Below, piece by piece: positions 57,524 to 64,000 of a stretch of DNA of 64,000 nucleotides (position 1 is the first letter of the stretch; each line of letters starts with the position of its first letter). The translations under genes and the position numbers were made by a program. The notes below the pieces were generated by a model, which was not told where the DNA came from, did no database searches, and saw nothing but the letters and a program-made list of their open reading frames with translations. Origin of the DNA: Nageia nagi (taxonomy: Eukaryota > Pinophyta); the NCBI GenBank assembly GCA_050084985.1, contig JBITNC010000001.1, positions 128,960,001-129,024,000 on the forward strand, written 5' to 3'.

Positions 57524-60500
57524 ATGACAACTAGAGTTTCAAGGAAGGATGTTGATATCATGGAAACTTCTCTATCATTCTCTATAGCTAAAATAGAGCA
57601 ACTTGATGCTAACCTTCTGACCATGCAAGAAGAATATATTTAGAATGCCTCAGTAGTAAATTGCACTAAGATGGGGGTGATCAATCACATGAACATGTGG
57701 AGAGCTGACACTAGCTGCATTCTTGTATAGCACATGACACTCGAGGTCACCAAAAAAGGTAAGGCACTAGCTCATTCTAAAATGGATGTCATGATTGACT
57801 AGGGCCTAGATTATTATGTGCCCTATGAGTAGTTTGTTTGCCCCAAGCTATTGTATTCATTATCACATAGACATCACCAGAAGGGTTACCATATAGAAAT
57901 GTTCAAGAACCCAAAAGAGGGAGGTGCATCAGAGCCAAAGTTTGAAGTAGTACTAGATTACTCTCCTGATTCCATCATCCAAGCGTTTGTTATTCTAATT
58001 GATTGGAATTTTCATTTGAAGAAATAAATTGATTTAAAAAGGATAAGAATGACTTATATATCAATCAATATGAGATGGTGAGCTAGATTAGCAAAATATA
58101 TTAAGATAATAGGAAGGCCCAACTCTTGCCAAGATATCAAATAGCCTTGTTTGAAAGAAAAAAGGATAGAGAAGTGTTGCAAGCATTGGTAGTTATATAG
58201 GGAAAGAAAACCCATATTGAAGCATATGAAGCCATGGTACGTATAGCTTATAATATTATAGAGGCTCATGTTTACTATGATTTCTCAACTTTCATTACTA
58301 ATGAAATAAAGAGGTGTTTGTTTAAAATTGTAAAATTAGACTTCATACACTCTTCATATCTTTGGTGGCTCTTTGCCCATCAAAATCTTAACAAACTTAT
58401 AGAGGCAAGGTTTCCAGTTCAACTGATGAATCCCAGTGCTACACCAGTAGTAATCAACTTGATGGTACCAATTTTGAGTAAGTTGCATGGATCATACTAT
58501 GAGTTCATGGATAAGTTCTATGCAATAGTAGTACAAATTTTGACTAAAAAACTCCCTAGCAAACTATGCAAAAGTACAATAAAGGAGCTATAGGGAGGAA
58601 ACAAAATCAATAATTAGTACTTCTTAAGAGACCACATCATAATAATCAGGTATGGGTATTTTGAAAAACCTTTTTTATTACCCAAGTATGTAACCCCCCA
58701 GTTGTATTTAATAGAAATGGGAAGGTAAATTTATGCCATAAAAACCAAATATGGGTTTGAGGGTAATTTTAAATCTATTATAGATATACTGGTTTCTACT
58801 AAAAATTTTACTCTTTTATAAATAGGATGTAAACACAGTATAGTTGAATTCATTGTACAAAATTTTAAATTAGATATGGTGGAAGTTCCATGGATGTATG
58901 ACCCTTCAAGAGAAATGACCTAAGTAATAAGGTCAAGCAAAAGACATCCAGATTTTGTCCATGAGAGTAGGCCTCATATAGAATATTTTATAAATAAAAT
59001 TGAACAAGAGGTAGAAATGTACCTTGATTGGGAGTTTACACCCCTAAATAACACTTGGATGGCCCTTTAGGGGATAATGAAATATAGAAACTAAGAAACT
59101 AAGAGATAAGATTTTATCCTCAACCCAAAAATTTTCATCCAGTTAGCAAATCTTGGGTGGGGTCCCAATAAAATTCATTATTTTACAAAGTTCAAATTTG
59201 AGTATACAATAAAAATTCACCACATAGAGAGTGAATTATTTGATAAATTCAAATATGATAAGTATTGAGAGGCTAAATATGCCAAAGATCCCTTGTTAGA
59301 GTTGGGATAGCCCCTTCCTCATTTTCAAGAAAAATTTGCTATAGGAGCAAGGCTAGTATAGGTAGGACAACCATCTAGCATGGTTGAGCTTTCAAATAAG
59401 GGAGAGCAAAATCCTTCAAACACTACCACCTCTTCCTGGGAGCCTTCTCTAAAGAAGAAAAAGAAAATTCAAACCCTTGCTCAAAAATAAACAAACCCCA
59501 AATAAAGAAGAGAGGCCTATAAAAAATCCTCGCACCACTATGACAAGGTCACAGTCACAAACAACTGTAACTCCACCTTCAAAGGCTATAGAAGACATTA
59601 CAAAGGTATTGGCAAAAGAGGTGGAGATTTTTGATATATAAGAGTTAAGAGAGCCCCAATATGTAGACATTGGTGCTATATAAGAAGCCTAGGCATAAGA
59701 ATAAACCCTAAAAAAAGAGAAAACTCAAATTGAATAAGGTAGGGGAAGCATACTTGGAGCCAGTAGATCTACAATAGCTACACTTGGAGGAAGATCAAGA
59801 GATGATGATGATGATGATGAAAAATCTAGAAAGAAGAAAGACTCTAACCTAATGGAAAAAGCTGATGATGAATATAAGGTGATGGAAGAGGTAGAGGAAG
59901 AAATAAAAATTTAAGATTTAACATGCCCCTGGTAGTCATAGCCCACCCAATAGGTTGTAACATCTACTTTAGGTGGAATTACTCCTTCCAATTCTTTAAT
60001 TCCTATAGCCTCACAAGAGGATATAAAATTTATTTTTTGTACATAAATTGTAGAGCCCATTGATTGGGAAACTTTTGTTAATAAGCCTCCTATGCTCCCT
60101 AAGCAACAGTCAAGAATTTTGAGCAAGGTGATAGAAACAAAAGATATTAAAATAGCACAAATGCCTTTCAAAGAAGGGCAACTAGACATAGCTCCTACGG
60201 CTATAATTGATGTAAATATGCAAAGTGCACTAGCAATTGACCAGTCAATATTCTTAGCAAATAATTCAATGGTAGTTAACAAAAGTATTCAAGCAATAGA
60301 GACTAAGATAGAAAAATTGAACAAAAAAATATATCAGTATAAGAAAGATTGCTCCCTTAAAGATAAAATAGTAGTTAGGTTACAGAATAAAAATAAAGAC
60401 TTGATTACAAAGCTTGATAAGTAGAAATTAGAATTTGATAAGAGTATAACAACAACAAAAGATGAGCTAGATGTTACAAATCAAACAATACAAGATCTCA

Positions 60501-61391
60501 AAGCTCAAGCTACATTCATTGATGCTCAGAAGGTCAAGCAGGTTGAGGCTTAGCTACAAACTATCATTGCAACAAATTAAGTTTTATCTAATGATAATTT
60601 AAAGTTATTATTGCTCATAAAGAATTTTAGAAAATTCTTGGTGGAGCAAGTCAAAGATAGAATTATAACATTATCACACTTGCATCTACTAAAGGAAGAA
60701 ACAATATAAGCAATCAATCAGTTTCATATTCAAACTACTCTCCATCAACTAGCTCTAGATACACCCAAGATAGTCTTAGAAAGAATGCAAGCTTGTTTAA
60801 GGGTCTTGATTGAAAAGGACATACCAGTGATCACTCCCAAACCAATATAGTTATATTTGAGGATCTAAGATATATTTGAACTCCAAAATTTGGTGTTCAA
60901 CATGGATATTGATAAGCATCAACTCATAATAGAGTTAGGATTCATTAACAAATTCTTTAATTCTTTGATTGAGATGAAAGCTCCTAAATTGTGGGAAGAA
61001 CAAAATGTACAGTGTAGTGCTACTAATTGAGTAGCCAATACCACTTAGTTTCTTAAACAATCCTTTTCTGAGAAGCAAATCTCAAACTTATATCAAATAA
61101 ATGAGTTGGCTTAGGAAGCAATCACAAGATTTTTACATGCTAGAAGGCTAGAAAATGTTCTAACACAATTTAAAGTAAATATAGTGAAGATTAAGATATT
61201 CCTTATCTTATCATAGATTTAATATAAATATATTAGATATCTAAATAAAAATATGTAGCCATTCCTCATAATAGAGCCAATTCTAGTAGCTGAGACCTCT
61301 ACCAAGTCTACATATGAACAAGCTACTAAAAGTAACAAGTAGAGGGTTCTATTCTCTAGCAGGCAGAGACCCCAAAGAGCTACCAAAAGAT
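57524..61391 (+). pseudogene. Large sense coding region downstream of integrase in element 5 (ORF3), function unknown
   Basis: About 1,290 codons, coding-like but interrupted by stops and a few frameshifts. It starts MTTRVSRKDVDIMETSLSFS. The first half looks folded (for example LDYSPDSIIQAFVILIDW and, in 58234-58593, YEFMDKFYAIVVQILTKKLP). Near 59400 it becomes Ser/Lys-rich, near 59800 acidic (RDDDDDDEKSRKKKD), and 60250-61000 is a long coiled coil with Lys/Glu/Leu/Ile heptads (IETKIEKLNKKIYQYKKD, LKDKIVVRLQNKNKDL). No transmembrane segments or signal peptide are seen, so an envelope-like protein is unlikely. It reads on into the 3' LTR without an untranslated gap. I do not recognise the family. 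Confidence 0.65.
59803..59820. repeat. GAT trinucleotide run in ORF3
   Basis: Six GAT-phase repeats encode an Asp run in the ORF3 frame, part of an acidic segment. Confidence 0.8.
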
Positions 61392-62586
61392 TGTATTCTT
61401 TTAGAATTACACTTTGAATTAGGGTAATACAAAATTATTCTTTTATTTCTATCAATTCTTTCTATTCTCATTTCTTTCTCTTAAGAGTCTTTGGGAGTTA
61501 TTTTCTTTCTCTTAGAGTGCCCAGGAATTGTAAATAAGAGTGTTTGAGAGTTATGTAAATAAAAGTCTTCAAGAGTTATAAATTCTTTTATTCCTTCATT
61601 CTTACCAATTCCTTCTATTCTTATTTCTTTCTCTTAGAGAGCCCAAGAATTGTAAGTACATGTGTTTGAGAGTTATATTTATTCCCTTAGAGTGTCCAAG
61701 AATTGTTAATACAAGTGTCTAGGAGTTGTATAATTCAGATCCAAGACATCTAATAGAGCCCATTGATTTTGAGTGATGATATCATAATTTTTAACTGAAA
61801 TCAATAAGTCCCAAAATAAGCAATGGCAGGTGAATATTTATGAAGATATCAAACAAAGCCTATTGATTCTAAGTGATGATGTTATGATTTTTGACTAAAA
61901 TTAGCAGGTATCAAAATAAGTAATGGTGGGTGAATATTTATGAAGACATCAAATAGAGCCTATCGATTCTGAGTGATGACATCATAATTTTTGACTAAAA
62001 TCATCAAGTCATAGGACAAGCAATGGTGGGTGAAGATTTATGAAGACATCAAATAGAGCCCACCAATTTTGAGTGATGATGTTATAATTTTTTACTAAAG
62101 TTAGTGGGTCCCACAACAAGCAATGGCAAGTGAAGATTTATGAAGATATCAAACAAAGCCCAATGATTCTGAGTGATGACATATTGAAGTGGTTATTTAT
62201 TGCTTTTATGGATGTTATATGTGAAATATTTTCTTCAAATTATGGTTGTGTATTGTGATTACAAACCTTAGGTATGAGATAGCTTGCTATTCTTGATCTT
62301 GGCCATGGATTTCTACCTATGCTACAATGTCTGGGTTGTATATTTCTTATTTTTAGTCTCTCTTTATTTACTTGTCTCTTTCTTGTAACTCTTTCTCCTT
62401 TCATTTCTTTCTAATTACTTTTGACCTTCAATATAGAGAGGAACTAACCTATAAACCAAATATTGAATAGAAACCCAACATGAGTGCATCCCCTCCATCT
62501 TCTACTCTTTCAAGGAACCTACCATTACAGGTAGTGGAGAACATGACCAGACCAAACTCTTTGAGGTTATGCTATATTGATCAATA
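61392..62586 (+). repeat. 3' LTR of element 5, shortened
   Basis: Starts TGTATTCTTTTAG and ends TTGATCAATA. Aligns with both ends of the 5' LTR but lacks about 740 bases between 62180 and 62187, including the TATA box. Confidence 0.92.
61741..62185. repeat. Tandem repeat of about 100 bases in the 3' LTR of element 5
   Basis: Units begin near 61743, 61843, 61943, 62042 and 62143, matching those at 49370-49865. The last unit is cut by the LTR deletion. Confidence 0.9.
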
Positions 62587-62591
62587 GTATG
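62587..62591. repeat. Target-site duplication of element 5, right copy
   Basis: GTATG, identical to 49010-49014. Confidence 0.92.
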
Positions 62592-63010
62592 GTTTTAGCT
62601 TTTCATCCTTAGTATCAAACATATCCTATACTTGGTTAACCATAAGTTTTGAAACATAATATATCTCCAAATCCCTTATTTTTAGGGTTATAGCTTCTTT
62701 CAAACCCAAAATTAGAGCCTCATACTCTATCATATTATTAGTGCACTCAAATACAAGTTTATAAGCCAATGGAATTACCTCATTTGTAGGAGAGACCAAA
62801 AAAATACCTACCCCTATTACATAAGAATAGTTAGATCTATAAAAATATAGGGTCCAGACCGTTGGTTCATATTTCATGTAGCACATGAACTCATATGGGA
62901 TTCTCATCTCATCAAAATCACATTGTTGATGGTCTTCAATTAGGTATGCACATTGATGGTGATGTGGATCACCCATAAAATTGTATGGGAATTCCTTGTG
63001 TATCATTGTA
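62592..63010 (-). pseudogene. Second (archaeal-type) RNase H of element 4
   Basis: WTLYFYRSNYSYVIGVGIFL at the start (DGS became YRS), NNMIEYEALILGLKEAITL, then LMVNQV and KDEKLKPY at the junction with element 5. The catalytic first Asp is lost. Continues as YKIVV at 49009 downward. Confidence 0.88.
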
Positions 63011-63138
63011 CCATCATTCTAAGGGAATTCTATGATCAAATCTACAACTGCCTGCCCTTTCATGGATTTTTGCTTTACCACATTAATATTAAATTCTAGC
63101 AGTAATATCAACCATTTATATACCCTTCATGATAAATA

Positions 63139-64000
63139 TTATTTTGCTATAAGATATTTCAATGGGTTGAATAGGTTGACAACAAATGTATTGCAATATA
63201 AAAGATAGTGCCTCAATTGTTTTGTGAAAAAAACAATATCAAAGCAAAGCTTTTCCATGTGAGTGTATCTAGTTTCATAATCAACAAGAGTTTTTCTAAG
63301 GTAATATATTGCTCTTTCCTTATTTTCATCATCCTTTTGACATAACATTTCCCCCAAGTCATATAATGTTGCTGATATATACAAATAAGATAACTTTACA
63401 AAATCCATAGGCACTAAGATATGCATATTAAATAAGTATTGTTTAACATCCTCAAATGCTTTTTGACATTTTTTATCCCACAGAAACCTGAAATCCTTTT
63501 TCAACAAATGAGTGAAAGGCCTACATTTATCTCCAAGTTGGGAAATAAATCTTCTTATCAAATTTATCTTACCTTGAAGACTCCTTAATTGCTTAAGGTT
63601 CTTTGGAGTAGACATGCTTACTATGGCTTTCACCTTTTTAGGATCTACCTCAATTCCTCTTTTGGAAACCATAAAACCAAGCCATTTTCCTAAAGTAACA
63701 CCAAAAGCACACTTTTGAGGTTTGAGCCTAAGCTTCTATCTTTTTAAGATTTGGAATACCTCTTCAAGAAGATCTAAATGGTTGTGGTCTTGCTTTGACT
63801 TTACTAAGATGTCATCAACATATACTTATGCTAATTTATGAATGTGCTCATGGAACATTGATACCATAGCTCTTTGATAAGTAGCATCTATATTTTTCAA
63901 ACCAAAAGGTATAACCTTCCAACAAAAATTTTCCCATGGTGTATTACAAGTAGTCTTATGTTGATCAACCAGATTGATTAGTATTTGGTTATATCCCAAA
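63139..64000 (-). pseudogene. Reverse transcriptase and RNase H of element 4 (RT start outside the window)
   Basis: The longest intact stretch, 177 codons at 63139-63672, reads MVSKRGIEVDPKKVKAIVSM, LRSLQGKINLIRRFI, KDDENKERAIYYLRKTLVDY and LRHYLLY. Upstream to 64000 the minus strand gives VIPFGLKNIDATYQRAM, VYVDDILVKS near 63800-63830 and LKPQKCAFGVTLGKWLGF in frames split by stops at about 63734 and 63825. YVDD is intact. Confidence 0.92.

Larger units (their letters stand above)
49015..62586 (+). mobile_element. Element 5: Ty3/gypsy element with unusual pol order and a large 3' coding region
   Basis: Bounded by LTRs 49015-50949 (1935 bases) and 61392-62586 (1195 bases) and by a GTATG duplication. 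The plus strand reads gag, protease, an RNase H, RT, a second RNase H, integrase, then about 1,290 codons of additional sense coding sequence. No clear primer site follows the 5' LTR and no clean purine tract precedes the 3' LTR. LTRs start TG and end CAATA, not CA. Integrase after RT makes it Ty3/gypsy. All genes have stops. Confidence 0.92.
62587..64000 (-). mobile_element. Element 4: part of a Ty3/gypsy Tat-like element, runs off the window
   Basis: Minus-strand RT, RNase H and second RNase H, interrupted by element 5 and resuming at 48860-49014. Beyond 48860 the expected integrase is missing; the LINE begins there. The other end continues past 64000, so LTRs are not seen. Confidence 0.88.

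Noticed and set aside
57524-61391. Envelope-like gene downstream of integrase
   Set aside because: No signal peptide, membrane anchor or cleavage-like region could be seen; the C-terminal part is a soluble-looking coiled coil.
1-64000. tRNA, rRNA, CRISPR array or bacterial operon features
   Set aside because: No cloverleaf, rRNA core or regularly spaced short repeat with unique spacers was recognised; the sequence is plant retroelement DNA throughout.

Overview
The window is typical repeat-filled intergenic DNA of a large-genome seed plant. It is AT-rich, has no intact host gene, and is almost entirely nested, decayed retrotransposons. Many stops sit at positions where the family has CAG, CAA or CGA codons, and element ages look spread out. 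A gymnosperm is plausible from this slow-decay pattern, but that is inference; the sequence alone does not fix the species. No rRNA, tRNA, CRISPR or bacterial-type feature was seen.

Layout. 1-4393: repeat-rich noncoding DNA ending in a polypurine tract, then one LTR copy (starts 4394, TATA 4851, end uncertain). Element 1: a complete minus-strand Ty3/gypsy Tat-like element, 6954-24339, TSD TATAA, interrupted by a complete plus-strand Ty1/copia element at 9979-18737 (TSD AAGGA). Element 3: a plus-strand gypsy fragment, 5' LTR from 26476, gag to about 37740, pol missing. Its 5' LTR is split by element 2, a complete minus-strand Tat-like element at 27126-35385 (TSD TATAA). 38735-40800: minus-strand relic with a plant mobile domain and a C-terminal coiled coil. 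41990-43860: an unidentified minus-strand coding relic. About 43900-48850: minus-strand L1-type LINE. Element 5: plus-strand gypsy, 49015-62586 (TSD GTATG), inserted into element 4, a minus-strand Tat-like element seen at about 48860-49014 and 62587-64000.

Elements 1, 2 and 4 read RT, RNase H, second (archaeal-type) RNase H, then (where present) integrase, the order known for Tat. Element 5 differs: its extra RNase H lies upstream of RT in an uninterrupted reading frame, and a sense coding region of about 1,290 codons follows integrase and runs into the 3' LTR. Element 5 is the best candidate here for an under-described system.

The boundaries of elements 1, 2, 5 and the copia element rest on matching target-site duplications plus paired LTRs. 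For the copia element and element 5 the interrupted host reading frame can also be followed across the insertion.
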